This document shows, piece after piece, positions 40,972 to 49,186 of a stretch of DNA of 53,452 nt. The notes below the pieces were generated by a model. It had not been told where the DNA came from. It did not search any database and was given only the letters and a program-made list of their open reading frames with translations. Every line of letters begins with the position of its first letter. Position 1 is the stretch's first letter. Source of the DNA: JAWVZS01 sp964507825. Its GTDB lineage: Archaea > Thermoproteota > Nitrososphaeria > Nitrososphaerales > Nitrosopumilaceae. A program made the translations under genes and the position numbers. The DNA lies in the NCBI GenBank assembly GCA_964507825.1, contig CAZDQM010000021.1, forward strand, positions 1 to 53,452. Reading direction: 5' to 3'.

Positions 40972-42168
40972 TCATATTGTAAACCAGCCCGAACTGATGT
41001 ATGTGAGGGCGATATTCAGGCCGAACACGGCAAACGTGAACGCGTATATGGCCCACATTATGCCATTCACCCGAGATTCTGAAATCTTGTCTGTAATCAT
41101 ACTGTGGATGAACTTTCCGCCGTCTAGGATGGGCAGCGGTAGCATGTTGATGATGCCGATGAAAAACGAGATCATCCACAGCCACAGCAGGTACATGGAG
41201 ACCTGCGGGTCCCATTGAATAAAGTCGTATATCGGCGTGTAAAACGCATTATCCCTGATTATTCCCATCAACCCGCGTTCTGGATCATCGGGTGATGGCA
41301 TTATCTGGACTGGCATGGTTATCTCCTGCCCGTCGCGTAGCACCGAAATATCTGTAATCTGTCCTGGTAGCAGATCTATATTCGCAAAGTCCGCGGCCGT
41401 CTCTATCTCTACATCGCCTATCTGCGTGATTATATCCCCCACGGCCATGCCGGCACTCTGGGCGCCAAAGCCGTCCATGATATCTAGAACCCTTACGCCT
41501 TCTGGCAACACGTAAAACGCGTCGACGACCTGTTCGGGAAGTACTAGCGCAAACACGGGATTTGTAAGGAGCAGTACTCCTAGCGCCAAGGCGAATATGA
41601 CGTTTGCAGTGGCGCCCGCCCCGATGACCCTGAGCTTGGAGATCCTTTTTGCCTTTGTAAACTCTTCCTCATCGGGCTCTACGAATCCGGCAAATATTGC
41701 AATCAGGACAGCAAATCCCCCTGACTTTATCTTGATCTTTTCTAGCGTGGCCACTATCCCGTGCGCCCCCTCGTGCATGATCAGTACTATTGGCAGGGAC
41801 ATCAGAAATGCGGCGATCGCCGAACCAGAGGTCAGCGTGATTCCAGGGATGAGGAGGGTCAGCTCGGCGGCCTCGGATGGGGCAAAGATGAACTTGAATA
41901 TGTTGTCAAGCAGAAACCAGAATGCAAAACCCATCATTACAAAGCCCGCCACCACGCTTACGTCTGCAAAGACTCGGATCCCCCTGCGCGTGCGGCCCAG
42001 CATCTTGGTGAGGACCGACTGGACCTGGTAGTTCTTGTATACGAGGCTGTATATCTTGATCTCAAACCCACGCTTGTCTAGTTTCAGCCCCTTGGCGACT
42101 GCTAGAACGACTACCCAGCCGATTAATACGTAAATGATTGCATTTTGTGAAAGAAAGTCAAGATCCAA
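40972..42168 (-). CDS. Site-2 protease-like M50 metalloprotease
   Basis: A 398-residue intramembrane protease. The zinc-binding HEGAH motif is in LIMHEGAHGIVATLEK, and the third ligand region is LPLPILDGGKFIHS. A PDZ-like domain lies between (GFGAQSAGMAVGDIITQIG). Several transmembrane helices are seen. It cleaves membrane-bound regulators in other organisms. Start is a probable TTG/ATG at 42168; gap to CutA is 40 bases. Confidence 0.93.
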   Translation of the reverse strand: MDLDFLSQNAIIYVLIGWVVVLAVAKGLKLDKRGFEIKIYSLVYKNYQVQSVLTKMLGRTRRGIRVFADVSVVAGFVMMGFAFWFLLDNIFKFIFAPSEAAELTLLIPGITLTSGSAIAAFLMSLPIVLIMHEGAHGIVATLEKIKIKSGGFAVLIAIFAGFVEPDEEEFTKAKRISKLRVIGAGATANVIFALALGVLLLTNPVFALVLPEQVVDAFYVLPEGVRVLDIMDGFGAQSAGMAVGDIITQIGDVEIETAADFANIDLLPGQITDISVLRDGQEITMPVQIMPSPDDPERGLMGIIRDNAFYTPIYDFIQWDPQVSMYLLWLWMISFFIGIINMLPLPILDGGKFIHSMITDKISESRVNGIMWAIYAFTFAVFGLNIALTYISSGWFTI

Positions 42169-42208
42169 TTATTGGTACTTTTTTTAACCACGCCATTTAT
42201 CACTTACT

Positions 42209-42520
42209 ATGAAGCCGGCAGTTGTAGTGTCCACATTCCCGGACAGAGCCTCCATATCCAGAGTCGCAGACCAGTTGGTAAGGGACGGCGTCGTCGCATG
42301 TGTGAACTTTGGCAGGGTCTCGTCCGTGTATTCCTGGAAGGGCAAGGTTGAGAACGCGGACGAGTACTTGGCAATCTTCAAGACGACGCAAAAAAACAAA
42401 GGTATACTCAAAAAGGCGCTAGCGGATCTTCACCCGTACGATGTGCCAGAGATTGCAGAAGTTTACATTGATTCCATAAACGAGTCGTACATGAAATGGA
42501 TTATTGACTCGACTTGCTAG
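42209..42520 (+). CDS. cutA: CutA1 divalent cation tolerance protein
   Basis: A 103-residue trimeric protein of the CutA1 family. The VVVSTFPDRASISRVADQLVRDGVVACVNFG start, SVYSWKGKVENADEYL and the HPYDVPEIAEVYI motif are typical. Its last four bases overlap the convergent pelota gene. In bacteria it is linked to metal tolerance; archaeal function is unclear. Confidence 0.96.
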   Translation: MKPAVVVSTFPDRASISRVADQLVRDGVVACVNFGRVSSVYSWKGKVENADEYLAIFKTTQKNKGILKKALADLHPYDVPEIAEVYIDSINESYMKWIIDSTC

Positions 42521-43563
42521 GCCTCCACTGCGAACCTTAGCGTTGATATAATTCCGCCAAGCCCGGCGACACGCAGTCCAAGGTCCGTCGACGAGTCCAC
42601 GCCGAATATGCGTGCCCCCTTGGACTCTGCATCGTTGAGAAGATCCACTATGCGCCCCTCGTCTGCGACCTCCAATATCCGGTCGGCGAAGACTAGCGAC
42701 TCTACGGCGTTACTCTGAGACGCCCTGCTTGTCTCCTCAAATCCCATAGTAAACCTCTTGCTCTGCCTGCCTGCCATGGCCATCACGCTGTCAATTATAC
42801 CTGCCACCATTGCAATCTTGCTGTCCGACATCATGCCCTTCATCATCTCGGATCTCGTGAAGATGTGTATGCCGTCCTCTCCCCCCGTATCTATGCCGTC
42901 TATGGTACGTATGTCGTTATCTGCCCCGGACTTGGCCGCATAATTTACGAACTTTTTCCTTGTTTCGCCGGGGCCAAAGACTATAACTCTGTCACCTTTT
43001 CTTGTTACGGAGATCATCGCCGTATTCACAACTCTAAAGAATCCTTCCATGTTGAAGCTCGTCTTGTACCGCTTTCCACCTGCGCCCGAATAGATGTTGG
43101 GCATGATATCTAGATGCGTTCCGTCTAGCCTGCCTATCCCGCACTCGGACCTGTCGATTGCAACTAGGATGAATCCCGTTGCATTGTTTCTTGCGGCGGC
43201 AAGTCTTCGCTCCACGTCACTCCACCGCTTTTTGTAGATTGCAAGCTGGCACGCTGTCCTGATCAGCATGGAGTGGTGGGAGCCGCGCGGTATGGAATCA
43301 TTGCTTGATTCTAGTATGGTACCGGAGATTCTCAGGCGGTCAACCGTACTGTCTAGGAATATTCTTTCCACATGTAGGGAGATTCTGACCCTAGTTCGCT
43401 CCCCCCTGTCGGGTCTAGCGTACTCCCTGTCGCGCTTTATTACACGCGTGGTATCGCTTGTTATCCGATCACCTGCCTTGATTATGCGCCGAAGGTTAAG
43501 CAGGTCGTCTGCATCTCCTGCGATCACCGAGATCGTGTTGTCGTCAATCTTCCTGGTAATCAT
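42517..43563 (-). CDS. pelA: Pelota/Dom34 ribosome rescue factor
   Basis: About 348 residues from ATG 43563 (MITRKIDDNTISVIAG). N-terminal Sm-like domain, then the eRF1-like central and C-terminal domains (MSDSKIAMVAGIIDSVMAMAGRQSKRFTMG and IFGVDSSTDLGLRVAGLGGIISTLRF). It releases stalled ribosomes with ABCE1. The central domain lacks the GGQ of true release factors, as expected. TTG/ATG at 43614 is an alternative. It overlaps the upstream gene by about 20 bases. Confidence 0.93.
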   Translation of the reverse strand: MITRKIDDNTISVIAGDADDLLNLRRIIKAGDRITSDTTRVIKRDREYARPDRGERTRVRISLHVERIFLDSTVDRLRISGTILESSNDSIPRGSHHSMLIRTACQLAIYKKRWSDVERRLAAARNNATGFILVAIDRSECGIGRLDGTHLDIMPNIYSGAGGKRYKTSFNMEGFFRVVNTAMISVTRKGDRVIVFGPGETRKKFVNYAAKSGADNDIRTIDGIDTGGEDGIHIFTRSEMMKGMMSDSKIAMVAGIIDSVMAMAGRQSKRFTMGFEETSRASQSNAVESLVFADRILEVADEGRIVDLLNDAESKGARIFGVDSSTDLGLRVAGLGGIISTLRFAVEA

Positions 43564-43993
43564 GTGCTTGGAGCTCGGCTGTCTTGGAATCGCCCTGTCC
43601 CTTTGTTTTGACATAGTTTTCGACCCATTCTAGGGTGATTACTCCTGCCTCTGCTAGGTTTACTAGGGAGTTGGATGACGCGTGGCCGGTGACCTTTCCG
43701 TTATATCTTCTGATCTGCCTCCACTTGAGCAGGGTGTTTCCACTTTTTGACGTGTATATGATTCCAAGCACGTCTCTTGCATTGACAAATGTGATCTCGC
43801 GAATCTTCTTCAGGGTGACCTTGTCTGCAGCCTCGACATAGATTGAGCCCGGATCTTCCTCCCGTTCCGCAAACACCTCAAAATCGTCTAGGTAGCTTTG
43901 CGGGGCAAACGAGCTGCACGTGCTTGTTATGATGAATCGTCTAAAACTTTCAAGTGACGCCGGCGTGTCTATCGCTACCATGGATATGAACAT
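43544..43993 (-). CDS. Uncharacterised protein upstream of pelota
   Basis: About 149 residues from ATG 43993 (MFISMVAIDTPASLESFRRF). Strands and helices alternate; the C-terminal part (KVTGHASSNSLVNLAEAGVITLEWVENYVKTKG) looks like a small alpha/beta domain. No motif known to me. The overlap with pelA suggests translational coupling. GTG at 44005 is an alternate start. Confidence 0.7.
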   Translation of the reverse strand: MFISMVAIDTPASLESFRRFIITSTCSSFAPQSYLDDFEVFAEREEDPGSIYVEAADKVTLKKIREITFVNARDVLGIIYTSKSGNTLLKWRQIRRYNGKVTGHASSNSLVNLAEAGVITLEWVENYVKTKGQGDSKTAELQAHDYQED

Positions 43994-44056
43994 TGATCCG
44001 GTCACTTATCAAGCTTCTTGAAAGATTCAATTAGCATGCGCCATAACAGCGGCCCG

Positions 44057-44117
44057 CGGGCAGTGATGAACGTATCCCGATGATTGATGAATTGGATCTT
44101 GAGTTCTGAGCCTGCCA
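44057..44117 (+). ncRNA. Candidate C/D box sRNA
   Basis: GTGATGA at 44063-44069 fits the C box, CTGA at 44106-44109 the D box, with TGATGA (44085-44090) as a possible C' box and a weak CCGA as D'. A short terminal stem GGCA/TGCC can form around them. Total length about 55 nt fits archaeal guide RNAs. However, the first guide would be only 7 nt and the site also sits in the upstream region of the next gene, so this is tentative. Confidence 0.3.
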
Positions 44118-44150
44118 GAATTTTTAAGAGGTATATTACGGACGGCAATT

Positions 44151-44570
44151 ATGAAGTCGCTGACCGAGTACATTACATTTCACACAAAAAGTCGCGTCGA
44201 TTTTGTAAACATTACCCCGGATGTGAGGGAGCTGGTCAGGAAGAGTGGAATACAGGAGGGATTATGCCTGGTTAATGCAATGCACATCACGGCAAGCGTG
44301 TTCATCAACGACAACGAGTCCGGACTGCACCATGACTATGCACGGTGGCTTGAGGGGCTTGCGCCGCACGAGCCGGTCGGTGACTATAGACACAACGACA
44401 CCGGCGAGGACAATGCCGACGCGCACTTGAAAAGGCAAGTGATGGGCCGTGAGGTCGTAGTTGCGGTAACCGGCGGGGATCTGGACTTTGGCCCATGGGA
44501 GGCAATATTTTACGGGGAGTTTGATGGGATGCGCGACAAGAGGGTTCTTGTAAAGATCATCGGGCAATAA
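44151..44570 (+). CDS. YjbQ/UPF0047 family protein
   Basis: A 139-residue protein of the YjbQ family. Conserved His residues are in VNAMHITASVFIN and DNADAHLKRQVMG, and the C-terminal GEFDGMRDKRVLVKIIG is the hallmark. Members have weak thiamine-phosphate synthase activity in bacteria. A TATA-like box (TTTTTAAG, 44120-44127) lies about 24 bases before the ATG, suggesting a leaderless transcript. Confidence 0.93.
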   Translation: MKSLTEYITFHTKSRVDFVNITPDVRELVRKSGIQEGLCLVNAMHITASVFINDNESGLHHDYARWLEGLAPHEPVGDYRHNDTGEDNADAHLKRQVMGREVVVAVTGGDLDFGPWEAIFYGEFDGMRDKRVLVKIIGQ

Positions 44571-44735
44571 TCATCCAAAGTCGGCATCGCGCTTTTGACT
44601 CTGGTTTTCATTTGCCCTGGATGACGCGCGAAACTCGTCGTCATGGTTCTGGCGACCGTGTCCGCACCTTGTACATTCGAGCCTGAACCCGTCCGTATTC
44701 TTTTCGTATTTTGCGCATCCGCAAAAGCACGTCAT
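44571..44735 (-). CDS. Small zinc-ribbon protein (54 aa)
   Basis: A 54-residue frame with Cys pairs MTCFCGCAKYEK and ECTRCGHGRQ (C3, C5, C7, C21, C24), fitting a mini zinc ribbon, then a polar, Asn/Gln/Arg-rich tail. Its ATG overlaps the DtxR gene stop (ATGA, 44732-44735), so it is translated with that regulator, and it ends directly after the YjbQ stop. No family known. Confidence 0.7.
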   Translation of the reverse strand: MTCFCGCAKYEKNTDGFRLECTRCGHGRQNHDDEFRASSRANENQSQKRDADFG

Positions 44736-45196
44736 GGCGTCTCCTCTGTGGGTTTTTTACAGCATTCGCCCATTGGAATATCGCGGTCATGCGGGCACTT
44801 TCTAGGATGGTTCAGCATTGTGCACAACGCGTCCGTAAACTGCTTGTTCATGTGATGTTCTATACCGCATACCATCTCCTCATCGATCTCTACCTTTAGC
44901 GCACTATCCATCAATACCTCTAGCAACCTGCTGTTCCTCATCATCGAGGCGCCTATCGTGCCGCCCTCTTCCGTAAGACTCACGCCTGCCCTGGAATAGT
45001 TTACAAGGTTTTGGCGGCTCAGCTTCTTGAGCATCTGAACCACACTGGGCTGTCTTACGTTGAGCATCTTTGCAATACTGCTGATTTTTACATCCTCGCC
45101 GCGCTCCTTGATGTGCCAGATTGCCTTGAGGTACATCTCTACGTGCTCTGCTTCCGCGGTACCAACAAACAAAACTTCATCTCCTAGTGAATCCAT
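44732..45196 (-). CDS. DtxR/MntR-family metal-dependent repressor
   Basis: A 154-residue regulator. Winged helix-turn-helix near residues 35-62 (KISSIAKMLNVRQPSVVQMLKKL), then the metal-binding/dimerisation domain with acidic and His residues (VCGIEHHMNKQFTDALC) and a Cys-rich end (CPHDRD, ECCKKP). It probably controls iron or manganese genes. The zinc-ribbon gene downstream may be its partner. Confidence 0.9.
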   Translation of the reverse strand: MDSLGDEVLFVGTAEAEHVEMYLKAIWHIKERGEDVKISSIAKMLNVRQPSVVQMLKKLSRQNLVNYSRAGVSLTEEGGTIGASMMRNSRLLEVLMDSALKVEIDEEMVCGIEHHMNKQFTDALCTMLNHPRKCPHDRDIPMGECCKKPTEETP

Positions 45197-45204
45197 ACCA
45201 CTCG

Positions 45205-46005
45205 TTACCTTGAATCTTTTAATAAGTATTCAAAGTATTCGCGTGCAAATCCGGCCAGTCCGGTGTGATCAGCCCAGATTGCCACGGATTCCAACGAGTT
45301 TACCGTTCCGATCTCCGAGCCTAATAATATCACGACATATCTTTTGTCAGATATTATCCCGCCCCCGAACAGTCCCTCTCGGACATTGACGGTTGCAACC
45401 CTTGATGCGGCCTTGAGGGACTCTTTATCCATTTTATCGGAGGTGAGTATGGTTATTGTTACACCCCTGTCGTGAAGTAGCCTTAGCTTTGGTAGCGCCT
45501 GCTTTACTAATTCTTGGCTTGCCTCTGGCAACGCTATCATCACCTCGTTCCTGCAGTTGTCCACCATCTCTAGGATCTTGGCTGCAATGTTGATGGTTCC
45601 GGATAACACCCAAATGTCCGGCTTTTCACTGGTGCCGCTCTTTTCATACAGCGGAATCAGCTCATTGATGATGATGCTCTGGTTATGGTCAAACTCTTCT
45701 TCAATTCTCTGTCTTGTTGCCTCGATCCCGGTTATCGGAGACCTTGCAAAGTATTTCGTCGGCCTAGAGTCATCGGAGCCTATCCACCCCTTCTCCTCTA
45801 GAGTCCCAAGAACCTCGTAAATCTTCGAATACGGCACGCCTGATTTTTGACTCGTCTCGGATGCGGTCTGCTCTCCGGATACTAGGAGGGACGAAAACGT
45901 CCTGATCTCATAGCTGGTCAGGCCTATCTTTTCCATTGATTTTCTGGCTTTGTCCGATATACTCACGCGATTTAGTCGATCGATTATATTATTTAAATCC
46001 GTCAT
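45205..46005 (-). CDS. TrmB-family transcriptional regulator
   Basis: About 266 residues from ATG 46005. The N-terminal winged helix (GLTSYEIRTFSSLLVSGEQTASETSQKSGVPYSKIYEVLGTLEEKGWI) is the TrmB signature, followed by a sugar-binding-type domain. A TATA box (TATAAAG on the minus strand, 46022-46028) lies about 20 bases upstream, consistent with a leaderless start at 46005 rather than 46050. Divergent from the Tes-like gene with a palindrome between. Confidence 0.88.
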   Translation of the reverse strand: MTDLNNIIDRLNRVSISDKARKSMEKIGLTSYEIRTFSSLLVSGEQTASETSQKSGVPYSKIYEVLGTLEEKGWIGSDDSRPTKYFARSPITGIEATRQRIEEEFDHNQSIIINELIPLYEKSGTSEKPDIWVLSGTINIAAKILEMVDNCRNEVMIALPEASQELVKQALPKLRLLHDRGVTITILTSDKMDKESLKAASRVATVNVREGLFGGGIISDKRYVVILLGSEIGTVNSLESVAIWADHTGLAGFAREYFEYLLKDSR

Positions 46006-46034
46006 GAATGCCGTGCCTGACGCTTTATACCAAT

Positions 46035-46053
46035 GAGGTGTGTTTTCCACCTC
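46035..46053. promoter_or_regulatory. Palindrome between TrmB-type regulator and Tes-like gene
   Basis: GAGGTG (46035-46040) and CACCTC (46048-46053) form an inverted repeat with 7 bases between. It lies next to the regulator's TATA box and 30 bases before the TATA-like TATATACTATATT (46082-46094) of the Tes-like gene. An operator for the divergent promoters is the simplest reading. Confidence 0.55.
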
Positions 46054-46110
46054 GTCACCGTTGGGCTAGTGGGAAATGCATTATATACTATATTTTGGCT
46101 TGCAACATAG

Positions 46111-47778
46111 ATGGCATTAATTCAAATCTCCAATCAAACCACCAAGTCTACCTCCAAAAAATCCACCATCAGGTTTACCCAGAGCATCTGCCCTGACTGC
46201 AACATGATTCTGGACGCAGAGGTGTTTGAAAGGGATGACAGGGTATACATGTCAAAGGTCTGTCCTACCCACGGAGAATGTGAAGAGCTCTATTTCGGCT
46301 CTTATGACATGTATAACAAGTTTAGTACATACTGGGTGGACGGCAAGGGGGCGCATGCGCCAAACGTCATGATTGACAAATGTTCCTGCCCGAACAACTG
46401 TGGACTCTGCTCAAACCACTTGTCCCACAGCGGATTGGCCAACATGATTGTTACCAACAGATGTGACCTGACGTGTTGGTACTGCTTCTTTTACGTTAAA
46501 AAAGGCCTAGAAGGCGCATACATGTACGAGCCTTCCAAGGATCAGGTCAGGGCAATGATGAAGACCCTCAGGGCCGAGCGACCCATTCCAGGAAACTCAA
46601 TGCAGATTACCGGCGGCGAGCCGATGCTGAGGGAGGATATCACGGATGTAATTAGGATCATGAAGGAGGAGGGCGTTGATCACATACAGATGAATACAAA
46701 CGGAATCAGACATGCGATGGATCCAGAGGCCGCAAGGGAGGTGAGGCTTGCAGGGTGCAACAACCTGTATCTTAGCTTTGACGGCGTGACTGCAAGAACC
46801 AACCCAAAGAACCATTGGGAGATCCCGTACGCGCTGGACAGCTGCAGAAAGACCGGAACGACCGTTGTGTTCGTACCAACCGTGATTAAATCAATCAACG
46901 ACCACGAGTTAGGCGGTATCATCAGATATGCGCAAAAGAACATGGACGTGGTTCACGCGGTCAACTTCCAACCGGTCTCGTTGACTGGCAGGATGGGAAA
47001 GACGGAGCGTGAAAAGTACAGGATTACGATTCCAGACTGCATTCAAAGAATAGAAGAGCAGACAAACGGCGAGGTGACAGTCGACGACTGGTTCCCGGTG
47101 CCCAGCTGCATGCCACTGACAAACGTCATCGAGGCATTTTCAAGCAAGCCAAAATACGAGCTCTCGATCCACTTTGCATGCGGCGCGGGAACATACGTGT
47201 TTGAGGACGAGGAGACCAAAAAGTTCGTACCACTCACCAAATTCTGCGATATCCAGGGAATGCTGGAGCTCTTTGAGGACAAGTCCGACGAGATACGTTC
47301 CGGCAAGAACAAGTACTTTACAATGCTAGAGGTGGTCAGAAAACTCTCAAGCTTTGTAGACAAGAAAAAACAACCTGCCGGCCTTGATCTTGCAAAGATG
47401 TTCGGCAATATCCTGATGAAGAGGTCCTTTGATGCCGTGGGTTCTTGGCATGTCAAAGGACTATTCTTGGGCATGATGCACTTTCAGGACAAGTACAACG
47501 AGGATCTTGAAAGATTACAAAGATGTGACATTCATTATGTCACACCGGATCTGCGAATCATACCCTTTTGTGCATTCAACGTAATTCCGGAATGGTACCG
47601 GGACAGAATTCAAAAGAAATATTCCATTACCGTTGAGGAATGGGAGCAAAGAGAGGGTGTCAAGCTTGAGGACGGCCTTTACCGCGGTCTGATGAGGCGC
47701 GGGGCAGGTGACGAGCTTGCAGCGGGCTGTGCAAAGAGTCAGATGTTTCATGATTCCTCACAGGCAATAAGCAACTAG
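46111..47778 (+). CDS. Tes-like radical SAM enzyme (tetraether lipid synthase family)
   Basis: A 555-residue radical SAM protein of the COG1964 type, to which the tetraether synthase Tes (MJ0619) belongs. The 4Fe-4S site is CDLTCWYC (Cys118, 122, 125). Extra Cys motifs precede it (CPDC at 27-30, Cys51, and CSCPNNCGLC at 91-100), as known for Tes. GGEP and the SPASM-like C-terminal region are present. It likely joins two archaeol tails to form GDGT lipids; family function known from methanogens, role here inferred. The TATA-like box and short leader indicate a near-leaderless transcript. Confidence 0.85.
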   Translation: MALIQISNQTTKSTSKKSTIRFTQSICPDCNMILDAEVFERDDRVYMSKVCPTHGECEELYFGSYDMYNKFSTYWVDGKGAHAPNVMIDKCSCPNNCGLCSNHLSHSGLANMIVTNRCDLTCWYCFFYVKKGLEGAYMYEPSKDQVRAMMKTLRAERPIPGNSMQITGGEPMLREDITDVIRIMKEEGVDHIQMNTNGIRHAMDPEAAREVRLAGCNNLYLSFDGVTARTNPKNHWEIPYALDSCRKTGTTVVFVPTVIKSINDHELGGIIRYAQKNMDVVHAVNFQPVSLTGRMGKTEREKYRITIPDCIQRIEEQTNGEVTVDDWFPVPSCMPLTNVIEAFSSKPKYELSIHFACGAGTYVFEDEETKKFVPLTKFCDIQGMLELFEDKSDEIRSGKNKYFTMLEVVRKLSSFVDKKKQPAGLDLAKMFGNILMKRSFDAVGSWHVKGLFLGMMHFQDKYNEDLERLQRCDIHYVTPDLRIIPFCAFNVIPEWYRDRIQKKYSITVEEWEQREGVKLEDGLYRGLMRRGAGDELAAGCAKSQMFHDSSQAISN

Positions 47779-47935
47779 ATTTTTTCATCCAGCGTTCGGA
47801 TACTGGCGATTTTAATTCCATCAGATATCGTGCTGATCTGTTTTCTTGAATAGTTTCATCACTTTACACGTGACAAAATGTGTATGCAAACTAGGATTAG
47901 TGATTTGTCTTGTGTACATCTAGAACAGGCCGGGC

Positions 47936-48673
47936 ATGCGTAAAAAGTATAAACTAGAATCGTTTGGTACAGATGTGTCTAGTGTATTTACTACCACGCG
48001 CATTCCGAGGCAGATTGTACAGGCAGGCAAGCTCCCCGTCAATAGAAAGAACAGGGCAGACGGCCTCAAATTCGTGCGGCAGCTCAAAGATAATACTATA
48101 CCTGCCGCGTTCCTGGATCCACAGTACAGGGGCGTGTATGAGATGATGGAGTATGGCAACGCATCCACGTCCAGAAACTGGCGTCGTGTAGAAAAGCCGC
48201 AGATGACAAAGGATGTCATCCGGAAGTTTATCACCGAGTTGTCACGTGTTCTGATACCATCAGGGCATCTATTCCTGTGGGTTGACAAGTTTCACCTGTG
48301 CACGGACTATCAGACGTGGCTTGATAATACATGCCTACATGTGGTGGACATGATAACATGGAACAAGAAAAAGATCGGCCTCGGCTATCGTACACGTCAC
48401 ACCAGCGAGTTCCTGATCGTGCTCCAAAAGGAACCCAAGAGGGCCAAGGGTGTGTGGATGCTCCGGGACATACCGGACGTGTGGGACGAGAAGGTGAAGA
48501 GTTCTGCACGCGGCTACCAACACGTAAAACCCATCGGGCTACAGGCACGCCTCATAGAGGCCGTAACCGAGCCCGGAGAGATAGTACTTGACCCAACGGC
48601 AGGCTCCTACTCGGTCATGCAGGCATGTCAAGATACGGGCAGGCAGTTTCTTGGATGCGACGTGCAGAAATAA
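47936..48673 (+). CDS. Orphan DNA (adenine or cytosine-N4) methyltransferase
   Basis: A 245-residue amino-methyltransferase. Catalytic motif IV is AAFLDPQYRG (DPQY variant of DPPY) near residue 60, and motif I is EIVLDPTAGSYSVMQA near 215, giving the beta-class order. A short TRD lies between (GYRTRHTSEFLIVLQK). No restriction endonuclease gene is found nearby, so it is an orphan, or part of an acquired element. Target sequence unknown. Confidence 0.85.
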   Translation: MRKKYKLESFGTDVSSVFTTTRIPRQIVQAGKLPVNRKNRADGLKFVRQLKDNTIPAAFLDPQYRGVYEMMEYGNASTSRNWRRVEKPQMTKDVIRKFITELSRVLIPSGHLFLWVDKFHLCTDYQTWLDNTCLHVVDMITWNKKKIGLGYRTRHTSEFLIVLQKEPKRAKGVWMLRDIPDVWDEKVKSSARGYQHVKPIGLQARLIEAVTEPGEIVLDPTAGSYSVMQACQDTGRQFLGCDVQK

Positions 48674-48712
48674 CAGAGCTTATGAATAATCGCGATATCT
48701 GCTCATATTGTA

Positions 48713-48788
48713 TGAGTTCACGTCACAAGATGATTTTGTGCCTAAACGACGGCCAAATGTATAAAAAATTAGACATGATGTGAACTCA
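48713..48788. repeat. 9-bp inverted repeat with inner hairpin
   Basis: TGAGTTCAC (48713-48721) is inverted as GTGAACTCA (48780-48788). Directly inside the left arm, CACAA and TTGTG can also pair. It sits after the methyltransferase gene and could be a terminator or element end. Confidence 0.6.
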
Positions 48789-48823
48789 CAAAAAATCCAT
48801 TGCCAAGTAAACACGGTGTGAGA

Positions 48824-49186
48824 ATGGGGGAACAATTCAAGGCAAAAATAGTAAAGCTTGAACGAGCTAACTAAAGGCTCAAGGAACGCCTTGCACGAGA
48901 AGATGCATTATGGAGTACAGAATTTGGTAAAAAAAGACACACATACGCCATGCCAATCAATTTTCTTCACATAATAGAGATTCTAGACAACATAATATCA
49001 AACTCCGATATACTGTACACGCTCACACGAACTTTCAAAGATCTATTTTATGATACGCTTGCGGATCTGCAACAGAAAATCAAGAATCAAATAATATGCC
49101 ACATTTTAGAAATGATCATGATTAGACTGAGGTTCAAGGTGTCACCACACTGGTACGTGCAAATATCGTACCACCTTCGTTTGTGA
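48824..49186 (+). pseudogene. Small ORF broken by one in-frame TAA
   Basis: From ATG 48824 the frame gives MGEQFKAKIVKLERAN, then a TAA at 48872-48874, then in the same frame RLKERLAREDALWSTEFGKKRHTYAMPINFLHIIEIL and more, to a stop at 49184-49186. The two parts form one helical, coiled-coil-like protein of about 120 residues. Its end overlaps the glycosyltransferase gene. Read as a gene inactivated by a nonsense change, or two tiny genes. No family recognised. Confidence 0.45.

Noticed and set aside
47936..48673. Full restriction-modification system
   Set aside because: No endonuclease or specificity gene is found on either side, so only an orphan methyltransferase is called.
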